The position numbers were made by a program, and so were the translations under genes. Below the pieces are notes generated by a model that searched no databases, was not told the DNA's origin, and worked only from the letters and a program-made list of their open reading frames with translations. A DNA stretch of 64,000 nt, from NCBI GenBank assembly GCA_002794785.1, contig NBBA01000006.1, positions 620,001 through 684,000 of the forward strand, read 5' to 3'. Positions 22,189 to 34,100 of this stretch are shown one piece after another. Origin of the DNA: Coniferiporia sulphurascens (Eukaryota > Basidiomycota > Agaricomycetes > Hymenochaetales > Hymenochaetaceae). Position 1 is the first letter of the stretch; each line of letters opens with the position of its first letter.

Positions 22189-23679
22189 TTATCCCCCTGT
22201 TCCGTTATACCTTGTCATTCCATCTAGGACGGCCAAATCAGAAAAGCCAACGTATATAACGGTCAGAGACACCCACATGTCTAAGAACAACTTCCACAAA
22301 ACCGAAAACATCAGCCCTTGCAAGCCGTTCGCCAAAATCCTCGTCTTGAGGCCCCTTCCGAAGAGACCTTTGAGTCCGTCTGTTGCGACAACTGCTCGGG
22401 CGGCTGAGAAGTACGAGATACGTGTCTCATTTACTTGGCGATAGGTTTTCACAACGCGGAGTGAGTTTGACACTGTGTCAGATATAATTGAGGCGCAGAA
22501 CCCTATGAACGCCTGACGTGCGAGCTTTTGTACGACTGTGTGCGGAGAAGGAAGGTTCTCATCCAGGTAGTTGTAGGTAGAAAACCACTAGCACAGTGAC
22601 AGGGGTAAGAATCTTGTGGCTCGTCAGAGATGTACACGTACAGGGTAATTGCCTACAAACGTTGCGGCGGCAGTAGCGAAAGCACCATACCACAAACTTC
22701 CAACGCCATAGATCTTAACCTGTAGGTTTGTTTAGGCACACCGTGCTCGTTACAAAGGCACGCCGCTTACCCTGGTTCTCAGTATTTTCATTCCGTCTCT
22801 TCCTTGTGTCTGCAGCGTAGTCTTCACTGTGTCAACGGGCGTCAATATCATTCTGAATGCTGCCGCTGCAAGACTAGTGAAGATGGTTTTTATCATAACC
22901 GGCAGCTTCTTCATAAACGAGTTTGACTGTAGCAGGGCCAGAATCCCTACATTCGCGGCCGTATCACCAAATCGTGATACAGGCCCCTGAATGAGTGCGG
23001 CGGAGAGCCCTTGATAATAGCGCGTCCATCCTCCATCAAGATATAGCGTGCGAATGGCTTGCGTGGCGGTAGACCCGTAACGGTACTGATAGTTCATAAC
23101 TGTGCGGAGCGGCTAAAAGAGCTCGTATATATTTCCAGAAGGTATAGGGAGCGAAAAATGTAGGTACCATGAGAGTCAGGACTTGCAGTACCATTGCTTC
23201 AGATATCAGATATGGTGTGAGCGGTAGAATGGTTCTTGAGAGAATAGCCGCGTACCGGCTGCACCACTTAATCCACCGCCCAGAGCACTTTTTAACGCCT
23301 TTTTGAAGTCAAACTGATAGAAAGGAGTGGGTTATGACTGATATAAAAACAGTGAACGTGTAGGATTAGCCCGACTCGCCTCAACGTCATCTGCGTCAAT
23401 GAAACTCTTGATGAAAACAGCTGAGATGCCGCACGCCAACAAGATAAGGAGACCGCGCCAAACGACTTTCCAGGTCGATAGTGCTCCTCTCGGAGTATTG
23501 TCCGCCTCGGGCTCCTCATGGGCAGCGGTGTGTTCCACGTCCGGAAGTTGAACACCGGGAACGATAGTCGACTCGCTCTGGTAACTTGCAGACGATATGC
23601 TTGTGGAAGACGCAAGCAGGGGCGTGCGCTCGGTCTGTGGATCCACAGGTAGCGCGTCTGTGTTGTGGAGGGAACCCAT
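22189..23679 (-). CDS. Mitochondrial carrier-family-like protein with N-terminal extension
   Basis: Start ATG 23679-23677. About 100 N-terminal residues are Ser/Thr-rich with ERTPLL, an acidic-dileucine-like motif, and one TM (VVWRGLLILLACGISAVFI). Then FDFKKALKSALGGGLSGAA and QVLTLMPLRTVMNYQYRYG begin the carrier fold. Further blocks are DGGWTRYYQGLSAALIQGP, MILTPVDTVKTTLQTQG (the PxD signature), SLWYGAFATAAATFVG and VSNSLRVVKTYRQ, with GLFGRGLKTRILANGLQG near the end. Only some PX[DE]XX[KR] signatures are intact (PVDTVK; SNSLRVVK is degenerate), so it is a divergent carrier. The 3' end at 22189 is the end of the open frame; at least four introns. Location (mitochondrion or vacuole) is not settled by sequence. 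Confidence 0.68.
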
Positions 23680-24013
23680 GTAGACGAGAGTTGTCGTTGC
23701 AGCGACGGCGAGACTCGCACACTGGTAGGAGAGCAGTGTATTTGCTTACTAGTGCTTACTAGTATGCAGATTTGATTTGGAGCTTATCTGGAGGACGTTA
23801 CGTAATTTACTCTCGGGAAGTCGATCCCGCGATTACGTCACGCACACGCCTTGGGGGTCAGCCGTGACTTCGGATTCTGGTCGCGCCTCTTCAATGTTCC
23901 ACCTGCGGACAAGGTTTTCATACTCTTTTCCTCTTTGACCCAACCACTTTCCAACTACAAGGCACTTCTGTATCTGATAAAGGTTGAAACTATCGCTACT
24001 GCCGCCGACCCGG
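23680..24013. other. Divergent intergenic region
   Basis: Promoter region between the carrier-like gene (-) and the gene starting at 24014 (+). CTTACTAGTG is directly repeated at about 23744-23761. Confidence 0.4.
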
Positions 24014-27000
24014 ATGCTTCATCGACCAGCAGACTCGCGTCTCTTAACCAATTTGCTCTCACATGAGAAGGACTACGTTCGGTCTCTACATTCTCAGCTC
24101 GACTATGGACAGTCCTCCTTGGCCTCCTTTTCTGCATATGCAGCCGCTTCTCCCCCGCCTGCGTCGCGCGCTATTAGTGCCGTTGCCAGTGTACTAATTG
24201 GGGCGCACGACGCGTTCAGAGGCTATACCTTGGCGGTCGAAGAATGGTGTGAAAAACTGAAGATGCTCAAGGACATGGAAGAGGAAGTTGGAAATATTGC
24301 AAGGGACAGAGAAATTCTGTAAGTACTCTGTCTTTTGTCAAGTGCATCAAAATAAAAGAAGATGCAGCTCCATTCCTGTTTTACCATGTTGTTCCTCTTG
24401 CTAACAATGGAGTCGATAACAGTGTAGACCGACTCATCAAGGCATCCAAATCCAATCCGAAACGACGATCCATCATATCTTCCGGATTAAACATTTCACC
24501 CAGTGCTTCCGCGCCTTCTTCTTCAACTCCGACTCTTGATCAGCTATCCCTTAACAACTCCAAGCTCAATCTTGCGCAGAATGAGTTGAAGGCCTGCGAG
24601 ATCCATCTCAATGAAAAAGAGCGCATCCTAACTCAGATGAGAGAGAATGTTTTATTAGGAGGGTTGAAGGCGCGTTGCAAAGCCCTGGTCGAGTGTGGAT
24701 GGAAGTGGTCGGAATCGGGGAAAGTTGGCATTAAGGCTTTAGACGGTCCAGTTAATCAGGAAAGAGATGGTAAGCATCGTTGTATAGCTTTATAATTGCC
24801 TCTATTTTTGATAGATACTGAATCAACCGCCGTACGTTACACGCATTCTATTCGTTTTTTGGTGGTTGATTCGTACGCTCCATTGTGTCGCTTAATTACT
24901 AAACCAACCGTGCTAACTGTTAATTGTCTCAGACCATGCCGGACCTCTTTTCCAAAAATCACTCCCTAATCCGTATGACTCTGGTGCACGACCTTCTTCC
25001 GACCTCTCTTCTTCCATCGCTCCCTCGCAATCAGCATCGCAGATTTATTTGGCTGGTGCTTCCTCCGAACAATATCACTTCAGCTCCGGTGGTTCGAGCC
25101 AAGCCCCGCATGGACCCATTCACGACACAAATAGTCACAACGATTCCTCACAATTCGCGCTCAGTCTCCCACCCGCGCATGCTATCTCAGAGCAAGACCA
25201 TTACGTCCCTTCTTTAATGAAGGCTCATCCGGATATAGCAGGCAGCATTGAAAGTAATAGCACTAGTGACGAGGTGGACGAAAGCATGTACGAGGTACGC
25301 GAGAACAAACCCTTCTCGGAGTCTCCAGCAAGGCAGAAGAACGGTGGCTCGAATGCCCACCTTTCGTCAAGGCGTCAGAACCCCAGAAATGGCGTGGGCT
25401 TATCTTCCTCCACGAGCGCGCCTCTGCCGACAGACCACGTTTCGTCAAGAATAGACTCTTATGGGGCTTCGAATTCAGACGATGTCCAGCAAGATCTAAA
25501 GCGTCGTAAGCGGACGACGTTTCCTGGGTTTGGCGCGATTGCTGGTATATTCCATAGGCGTACACGCTCTTCGTCCTTATCTTTAGTCTCAGACACAGGG
25601 ACACCATTTCCTCCGCGTGCGGCCCCTTCTTCCGAGAGAGGAGGCCGATGGGTTACAAGGACGGACCGCAACCTGAAAAAATCCGGACGGGCAGATGACA
25701 GCTCGGATGACGAAATGCCAAAACGCACGAGAGGATCAGACACCGCGGTCGACTATGAGTCCCTACGGAAAAGAGGCAATATTGAAGCAAATGCTCAATC
25801 CAACTTCCATTCAGTTCCAGGTTTTGCGGTTGCGGAGGCAGGTCCAAGCAGTATGAAAGCGTCAAAGCAAGGCGGCGCCGCCGGGAAGAAATTGAGGAAG
25901 ACAACAGATAGCGCCCTCAAGAAGACCAATACCCTCACAAATGGGCAGAAAGAGGCGCGGAGACCCGGCCAAAAGCCTATGATACAAGGCGCTAGTCGGG
26001 CACAGTCACAAAGCACCGGAGATGGACATGTTGTAGCCTCTATGCCAGTATCAGTATCACGAAATTCCTCTGTCCGATCACAATCGCCTATCCCAGGGAG
26101 CGGGACTTCGACGGCGGTCGCTTCATTTAAAATACCTACCACTCCTACCCCCGACAGACGACATACTAGTGTTGCACGATCAGATCATAGTCGGGTTCCT
26201 CTCGGCAAGCCGCACCAGCGTGTATCGAGCTACAGTAGCGTTTCTGCGCCCGCGTCTCGTGGTCAAGCGAGTCTTATGACTATAGTTGAGGATGTTTCCC
26301 TTCGAAATCGCCGAGGTTGGCTTCAGTCGAATCCAAACAGCCTGTTGGTCGAGGTAAAAGCCCCGAAGAGCGCTCACGACGATGCCTACCTTGAAACTAT
26401 GGCGTCTCTACCTCAATCATATATGACCAGTCCTGCAGCATTTTCTCCCGGAAAGAGTGATCAAGCAGGAAGAAGACCAGGTATATCCCCTATGACGGGG
26501 CAGAATGCAGCGACACACCGACTGAGCACTATTATGGCATCGAGCTCTGAGCCGTCACTGCCGTTGGGAGGCATTTCGGCTACTCGCTCTGCAGTACGAA
26601 CCTGCTGTGGTTCGAAAGCCCTTAAGGTCTGCGCTAAGGAGCAGTACGCCGAGTCCAAACTCATTCTCTACTTCAACCTCAAGAAGCAAAGAACCCGTGC
26701 GAAGTGCAGGAGTTGTCCAAAATGGTACCAAAGGATCTGGTATAGTCACACCTCGGCTATCCCATCCTGACCGGAAATTAAACGACGACGACGACGACGA
26801 TGCTGCTTCAATCGCTTCGTCTGATTATGAGACTGGTAACGAAGACTTAGGAGACGCCCGAGATGAACCTCCTGCTCCATCTCCCCATGACGAGAGATAC
26901 AAACTGGGCAAGGGTCTTACGAACGAAGCGGAGGCGAACGGGACGCAGCTGTCTGGCACTGCTTCATCGTCTACGGAAACGGCAACCCAGCCTTCACGCA

Positions 27001-27272
27001 AGAAGAGTGTGCGCGTCTCTATGCAGCCTACGTTCTCCCCTACGCCTCCAGCTCTTGCCGATTACGAGGAAGAGAACCGAGTGCCCTGGGTCTTGTCATC
27101 ATCAAAAGATGGGTCGGCCAGCAACAGCACTTGGCAGTCCCGCATTGAAGAGCCGAATGCAGGTTGGGTGGACTCTAGCGATGAAGACGAAGAGTACAGT
27201 CGTGCGAAGCAGATGCTACATACGGCCTCGAAGAAGCTGGACAAAGCGGTTCGTTGGACTGAACCGAGGTGA
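24014..27272 (+). CDS. Coiled-coil N-terminus, long disordered Ser-rich protein (function unknown)
   Basis: The start ATG 24014 gives MLHRPADSRLLTNLLSHEKD. The N-terminal about 230 residues are helical: AVASVLIGAHDAFRGYTLAVEEWCEKL, joined by an intron (donor about 24319) to VDRLIKASKSNPKRR, then a heptad-like KLNLAQNELKACEIHLNEKE. This resembles a BAR/IMD-type helical bundle but I cannot name the family. After intron 2 (about 24771-24932) a long Ser/Arg/Gly-rich region follows, with the basic patch DLKRRKRTTFPGFGAIAG. The last part is acidic (LNDDDDDDAASIASSD) and ends KKLDKAVRWTEPR with a stop at 27270-27272. The main frame and the final frame differ by +1 near 26,580-26,630. A 25-nt GT...AG stretch there would restore it but is very short for an intron, so a frameshift cannot be excluded. 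Confidence 0.6.
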
Positions 27273-27596
27273 AGCATTTACATACCACATTATGCCGGGC
27301 GTATCCGGTCTTTATTATTCTGTAATTAAGTCGATGTCTGGCCGTATCCTATTCTCAGTATACTTAATTGAAGACGTGTATGGATTAACGACTGGTTGAG
27401 CTCAGTCAGCGCATTAGCAATCCCTCAATTGGATGAGTAAGGTTCTGTCACTGGATATGATCTCAGGTCGGTATGGTTGAATATGACGACTTCAAGTTGT
27501 GCTTATGTAGTCTGCGTTACCATCCGTATTTAAAGCTCAGGCTTCTGTATCCGTCGCGCACGACCCGCCCGCTCTGTATTATCACGGAGTATCAGC
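27273..27596. other. Intergenic region
   Basis: 3' flank of the previous gene and promoter of the SDR gene. No other features. Confidence 0.45.
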
Positions 27597-28815
27597 ATGT
27601 CTCTAAAGCGCCCTGTCCTCATCGTGGCTGGTGTCGGTAACGGCTCAGGTTCGCATATACATCAAGGCTTCTGTTATCATAGTGACGTACTGACCAGCCC
27701 GCATACATGCCCCTACCGCTAGGCACGGGTGCGGCTACTGCGTATGATTGCAATCCAATCACTACCTCGCGAACCGATATGGCGTGCTAATGGACGATCT
27801 TCTTTGCTTATAGGAGAGTATTTGCCAAAGCAGGATTTCGTGTCGCTCTTATTGCACGAAATGCGGACCATCTGAAAAAGACGGCCAACGATATCAACGC
27901 AGCTGGAGGGGAGGTAGGCTACCGGCTGGTTCAGTTATCGCCGTGTGTCGGCCACTTTTGACTTCCATCTCTAGGCGGCCCCTTTCCCAGTCTCTGCTTA
28001 CACATCTTCGGAGCTTAAGTCCGCTTTTGACTCCATCACCTCTCACTGGCCTGCATCTACTTCGATTTTGCGGGCTGCGGTCTGGAACGCGGCGTACGGC
28101 ATCTGGAAGCCTTTCCTGGATATCACAGATGAAGAGGTCGGCGAGGCCCTCGACACCAACATCCGCGCCGCTTTCGCTTTTTCGCGCTTCGCGATATCTG
28201 CCTTCAAGGAAAACGAGCTGGACGAACGAGGAAAGCGAGGAACGCTGATCTTCACAGGCGCGACGGCGGCCTGGAGGGGAAACAAGACAACGAGTGCCTT
28301 CGCTGCCGGAAAATTCGGCCTGAGAGCTCTGTCTCAGAGTTTAAACAAGGAGTTCGGAAAGAGTAATATTCATGTAAGATAATAATGTTGGTACTGTGTT
28401 ATTATTGCTAATCATTTCATGGAACAAATTAAAGGTTGCACATGTGCGTAATAAAATTGTATTGCGTCCGCGTCTGTAATTTAACATGTATCCTTACCAC
28501 AGGCCATAATTGACGGTGGTGAGCATTTACGCATTCTGAAATTTCGAGACACTGTGGGTTTACCACTAAATTTTAATAGGCATTCTAACGGACCTCTGGA
28601 GGGAGAGAAAGAATGATCCGTCTTGGGAACAGAACAAAGATGTCCGGCTTGATCCCGAGAGCATTGCGAATGTGCGCCGTCCAGCGATATTTTATGGTCT
28701 ATTTTCTCTAACTCTGTTGATTGAAAACGCCCAGACATATCTATTCCTCTTGAACCAGGATCGTTCTGCCTGGACGTGGGAGCTTGATCTCCGTCCAGCG
28801 CATGAAACCTGGTAG
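27597..28815 (+). CDS. Short-chain dehydrogenase/reductase-like protein with Tyr-to-Phe at the catalytic site
   Basis: ATG at 27597 gives MSLKRPVLIVAGVGNGSG; an intron separates this from TGAATA, completing a glycine-rich NAD(P)-binding loop. Next is ARVFAKAGFRVALIARNADH. A central helix-strand region has RAAVWNAAYGIWKPFLDI and GTLIFTGATAAWRG. The catalytic region reads TSAFAAGKFGLRALSQSL: the Lys is present but the usual Tyr four residues before it is Phe. Later come IHV joined to AHAIIDGG, ILTDLWRERKNDPSWEQNKD and AWTWELDLRPAHETW, ending TAG 28813-28815. A related bacterial/fungal SDR subgroup also has FASAK-type motifs, so this may be a natural variant rather than a broken gene. Four or five introns. 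Substrate unknown. Confidence 0.72.
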
Positions 28816-29032
28816 GTCATACCGAGGCTGCCGCAAGCCGTCGGAATGTGAAGGAATATTGTTGTCAATGTGCAGAAAGCAGAGTGTATATGTAGTTTTA
28901 GTTTAGTAAATAAACCGTGATATGACGATGACATCAGACGTCGATCACGGTGGGTGGCGAGCGGTGGCGACGCCACCGTAAACCTGCGATCAGCGTCGCG
29001 ACCTGCTGCAGTTCTGTCTTGAGCTGACCGTG
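28816..29032. other. Intergenic / possible 5' exon region
   Basis: Short gap before the NTF2-like gene. An ATG at 28922-28930 (MTMTSDVDHG) could be an upstream coding exon of that gene joined by an intron ending GATCAG near 28992, but I could not fix the phase. Confidence 0.3.
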
Positions 29033-29816
29033 ATGAACAACCCGCGGTCTGAGCTTGTTGGGTGCGTAAAAGCATTCAGCATGGCCGCAACGCCTGCTAT
29101 CCAACGTGCAGCCATCTACAAATATTTCGCACCTGATGCCGGCTTCCTCCATCCCCTGTGCTCCGTCAAACCAGGTCCGGGGAGCAGGGAGACCATCCTA
29201 GGCATATACCAGTATGTTCCTCAGCCCGCCATACTTCATCTAACCAGGGAGTATCTGCAGGTGGTATAGGGATATGAGCCCCACCGTCGAAGCGGAAGTC
29301 AATTCATTTAGTAAGCCTGCGTACCCGTCCAATAGCAGACGTTTGTTTTGATTCTGTGCCTATGGTCCAGCCTATGATGAGCACCAAAGTGTCGCTTATC
29401 TTGATGTAGTGCAAACATTTCACATATTCGTCAGTCCTTTCCAGCCCAAACCTGCGCGGTTAGTTTCGGTAGTCAATGAATGACTCAGAAACATCTAAAT
29501 GGACATTGTCGGACAGACTGCTTGTGAAGATATCCCTTAAGCAAAGCAAGGACAATGATAAATACTACATAGTTCAGCAAGAAGACTTTTATCAACCGGA
29601 GGTGAGTCCCTTTTGACAAATCTGTCGCTTGTCAAGGAAGGCGACCTGATAGCATAACCTTGACAGGATATTCTCCATCTCACACTCCCATTCCTCGCAC
29701 CGCCGTTCATAGTGGGAAAAAGACTTGCAGGCCGGCTATGCTCCTTTAATACTTGGGCGTTTAGGACGTTGCGAGGGGTTGTACATCGTGGGATGGCAGT
29801 TACTGGCCTCGATTGA
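29033..29816 (+). CDS. SigF-like NTF2-like domain protein
   Basis: ATG at 29033 (MNNPRSELVGCVKAF) is used here, although RRDLLQFCLELTV reads into it and an upstream exon is likely. Exons continue MAATPAIQRAAIYKYFAPDA, GFLHPLCSVKPGPGSRETIL, then DMSPTVEAEVNSF, VAYLDVVQTFHIFVSPF, WTLSDRLLVKISLKQSKDND, and PEDILHLTLPFLAPPFIVGK before a C-terminal GRLCSFNTWAFRTLRGVVH and stop TGA 29814-29816. The pattern of a helix, FAPDAxFxHP, Tyr-rich strands and a hydrophobic C-terminal anchor is that of the basidiomycete SigF-like NTF2-like family, small alpha+beta proteins of unknown role. About four short introns. Confidence 0.6.
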
Positions 29817-31170
29817 CGGGGAAGGTAGCCGGGCGTCGCATGAGCTGATCATGAAGGAGCAGGTACAAGGGCCTGGAAGGATATACAGTCTAATATAGTC
29901 GCAGAGGTCGGTTGGATTTGTTAGGATTGTTCGTTATTCGGGTCAAATTTGATATTCCGCAGCTGTGTCCGGCGCAAGGGTGCGAATGCGCCACAAAGTC
30001 CCCACGGATGGCGGTCGGCTAAGTGCCGATATTAATGCCGAGTGTCCACCCGTTATAGCCGTGAGTGTAAATTGGGCGCTAGAGTGCGTAGAGAGGAGGC
30101 GAGATTCAACCTAAAGATATACACCAGAAGTTGTGGCGCGGTTGTTTCGCACATTTGAAGGCACAGCTCCAGATACGGGGTCGAGCATCAGGTTCGAGGG
30201 CAGCACGCAGACGGGTCTCCAGATAAAACTATGACGACAGGCCTGCTGCTCTGGCGATGTTAATGACTATGGGTCTGTGCCCGCCAGTGAAGTTGTTACC
30301 AGCTAGTTTCGGATTCTTTCACCGTTGTCGGGAGCTATCCATCTAAACCGCCTCAGCCTACCGACTTTTTGGGACAAAATATTGATGCAGGCCTCCGTCC
30401 AAGGCCTAATCCGCCCTTGTTCGTGAACTGATGCACATCTTATTCTTTTTTGGATTTCTTTTCTGGATGAAACAGGTTAAGCGGAAGCTAATAGTTAGCG
30501 GGTCGATACAGTTGGCTGATGCGGTGATGCGGTGCCTTGCCGTTCACTTGCCGCGGCGCCTACAGAAATTCCCGATTTTCCATGAAATCCTTCCGCTAAC
30601 CGGCCGTGGTTGGGGGGGACTTGTTGGTTTCTCTCTCCCCGCTCTCACCTCCCCCCTTCCCTTCCGAAAGCTAAAGACACGAGGCCGACCCGTGTCTGCA
30701 GCATCAGCGTCCCTTTTGGTTTTCGTCTCTTACGCGCGTTGCTCACGTTTTCTTGCTCAACACGAGGCACGCGCGTTGAGTCCGGCCAGCGTCTGGGAGA
30801 ATCCGTACGTCCGTCCCTCATCCAGCTTTAGTTGGCCACGAGTCCGTGCTGATGCACATGGCCTTAAAGCGCATAGAGCCAACAGAATCTGCTTTCCTGC
30901 GGGCAAAGTGTCCATCCACCTGCATCTGCGAGCTGTGCTCTACCGTCTCTTACTCTTGCTTCGTGTTTGAACTACGCCTAGGACGACATTAAATATCACG
31001 CGTTTCACGATACGATTAGGTTCTCACGCACATCTCAACCGTTGATAACTCTTGTTGTCAACAGGATTTTAATACAAAAGACAATTTTCGGAGACGAAAG
31101 CAAAAGAAGAGGGACTGTCGACCCGTAATTTTCAGTATCGTTGCATGAACGCCATTGCTTTGCCTTCCAG
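29817..31170. other. Long intergenic region
   Basis: About 1.35 kb without a supportable gene. An open frame at 30431-30970 has no recognisable domain and probably occurs by chance. CCAAT-like and pyrimidine-rich stretches near 30,600-30,660 may belong to the promoter and leader of the downstream gene. CCTTCCAG just before 31171 could be an acceptor, so a 5' UTR intron is possible. Confidence 0.4.
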
Positions 31171-34100
31171 ATGTTTCGCAAGCCCCGCGCTTCCTCTTCA
31201 CCCACTTCCCCTAGTACGGGTGACAATGGGGGCAGAGACACATCTTCACGCGATGACATTTCCGACAACTACGAGGTGGTAGGGACTCCCTCGGGTTCAA
31301 ACCCTAACTCGGTCCCCTCAAGCCAACGTCCAAGGAGAATGCAATCATATCCGAGTCCAAGGCCGGGCGTCACACCGCCCCCGCACGCCGTTCGACAAGC
31401 ATCATCGCGTGATGACTGGTACCCGTCCTGGCTTCCGCGCCGTCCCCCTCCTCCTGCGCCCGCGTCAACGGTTGCCTCGGAAATGGGACATGGGAATTCG
31501 CCAATTCCCTTCTTGTCATCGCCTTCGAATGCAGGGACAGCCCGGGGCGGGAGGCCGATGGCAAGCGGTGCTCATAGGGTGACTGCGAGCTATGATACCG
31601 GTTACACTGGCTACACCGAGGGCGAAAGCGGGGAATATGTTGACATTGGGTATGACATAGAAGTGGGTCAGGGCGAGGGCGAAGGCGAAGACGTAGAGGA
31701 ACGTGTAGGGGTCGGCCGTCGTCAAACGCCACGTTCTGTTCGTATTGTTTCCGGCGGTACTGCGGGAGTCCCCTCGCAGAGGCATGTATCTTCACGTCAC
31801 TCCAGACGCGCCTCTGCTGGTATGTCTGGTGTTCGTTCGCGTAAAGAAGGTCGTGGTGTTCGTCATGCACATGGTACGGGCCCGAAGCCATGGTGGCGGG
31901 GCACAGCGTCGACGCCGCTTAGTCCGACCGTCTTTTCACCATCGCCATTCCCAAGTGGAATGCTACCGGGTCCGAGTACGAATGCTCAGTCGTCATTGGC
32001 AATTCCGCCGCACATGAGGACATATCCCCTGCATCCGGGCATGTCAAGCATGCGCGGACCTCCTGGATTTTCTGCGGCTGGGACTGCACTCGTGAGGCCT
32101 CGCTTCCGGGCGTTCAATCTCAATCTAGGTATTCTGCGTAGTCCAAGCGTGTGGATGAAGTTATGGTTTTATATCTGGCCCGTTTGGGTATATGGTCTTG
32201 TCGTGCTCCAGACCTTTTTTGATTTGAACAGTGTTTATTGTCTGGTACAGTACGTGCTTTTTCATACCTGTCTCAAAAGATGTGCTCATCTCACTGTCGA
32301 ACCGGTAGGATTGCCATTCACCCCACTCCCCTCTCTCCCCCCTCGGTTTCCTCTGGGGGTTCAAATACGAGTTCAGGGCGAAACTGGGCGCTTGGCGCTG
32401 CCGCGTACGGGGTTTGCTGGCTTTTCTGGATCGTTGGCGTCGTACTTCTATATGAGGTCGTCTTCTGCTGGTGGCGAGTTTGGAGAGGCAGTAAGTCCTT
32501 CGTCACCTTGTATGATTTGTTTTAGGGGAAAGCCTTCAATCTTTCGAGCCTCAGTTTTAGTGATTGCTTTCTTCGTGGACTTTCATATCACTTCTTTTGA
32601 TTTAATTTCGCTCGGTGGTTCTTCTTCGCGACGATCTCGCGCCTGCAGATAGGTTCAGTTCTCAGGCACCTCAAGGCGAAGGAACTGTTATCGTCTATTT
32701 ATATTGGGTCCTACATCGATTTGGTTTTTACAAGTACGAACAAGATGGCTGACGGTTTTCTCTTCGCAGAACATCCTCTGATATTCCCGCTCTACCTCTC
32801 CGCACCGGCTTTTAACATCGTGTGTATGACCTCATACGTTAATTTCTGCTTCTTCCGGCACGTACGATCTTCTGCCCGTCCGCCGCTCCCCCGTTTTCTT
32901 AGGGCTTGTGGGACCTTATCTTCTGCATCGTCTACCGTACCTTCCGGGAGAGCGGCTACTCCAAGCGCTCTCTCTGCTGTCATCGAGGCTAGGGATTCTC
33001 AACAAAGGGAGAGGGAAGTATCGAGCCCCACTACCGCTGAAGATAAGGAAAACACTCCTGTTATTCCTTCCACATCAATCCCGAACCCTGTTCTCAACGC
33101 GTCGCTTGCCTCCTGGGGAGATTGGATTGCGGAGTCATGCTATCTTTACGGTCAAAACCTCCCAACCGTTGCACTTCTAATTCCGCGTGCGGCACTGTGT
33201 CTTGCATTACTCCTTGCATATTCGTCTGCAGAGCCCGAGGACATTGCTTTAGCCTCTATTGGACTTATGCGGAGGGATAGCACGTTCTTTCGCACGGACG
33301 GCTCCCTCTCTGGATATGCACGGGGTATACTATGGACTAATGTGGCGTGGGCGGCGTGGAGAGTGGTTGTTCTGTTGTTGAGCTGGGTTGGTTTATGGTG
33401 GTCAAGTGGTCAAATGTGTGCGGGTATATGCGGTCCGCGATTTAGGTGGGAGGAACCAGAGGAGAAACCCGGCTATGGGACTGGCTGTGACGATGGGGAA
33501 CTGGAAGAATCTCATGGCGTGTTAGCATCTTGGCGCTGGAGGGAATGTACTCGCGAACGTTTGTTCGATGCGTACGATCTGTGTTTGCTCCCGCCGCCAA
33601 TGTCTACGAAAGCTACAGAGAGGGAACGTGTTGTTTCAGAGAAGCCAATTCAAAGGGTCGGTGGAACTATGGGCGAGGAGGAGGAAGATGCCGTGCTGGA
33701 CCGGGTGTTGGCTGCCGCTGGCTTACCCACTGTGCCTATTCCAGCGCGTCGTGGCATGCTTCGGGGGGAGTTGTTCAACACCCCGCCAGAAGTGCGTAGG
33801 GAGTTGCCTCAAGAAGGGGCGACCGTCGAAGAAGTCGTCTTTCCCAAGCCAACACACACAACTAAAGAGGAATCAGGAAAAACGAGCAGGGAGCGTTTAC
33901 CGCCAAATATGACATCGTATCCGTTCACGACGTATCCCGCTCAGACGAGCTCCCAGGATCCGATTCCACGTTCTCAAGGGCACTCCCAGGAAAAGATACC
34001 TTTCCCTCCTAGCCCCAGGACCAGTAAGCATAGCGACCGGGAAAGTGACGATCATGAAGAAGGCGATGAGATAGGCTTTGAAGATGAAGAGGACGATGAA

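Noticed and set aside
23740..23765. CTTACTAGTG direct repeat as an attachment site
   Set aside because: Only about 10 bp, adjacent copies, no mobile element between or around them.
30431..30970. 179-codon open frame as a gene
   Set aside because: No domain, no intron structure like its neighbours, odd composition, and it lies in the probable promoter of the gene at 31171.
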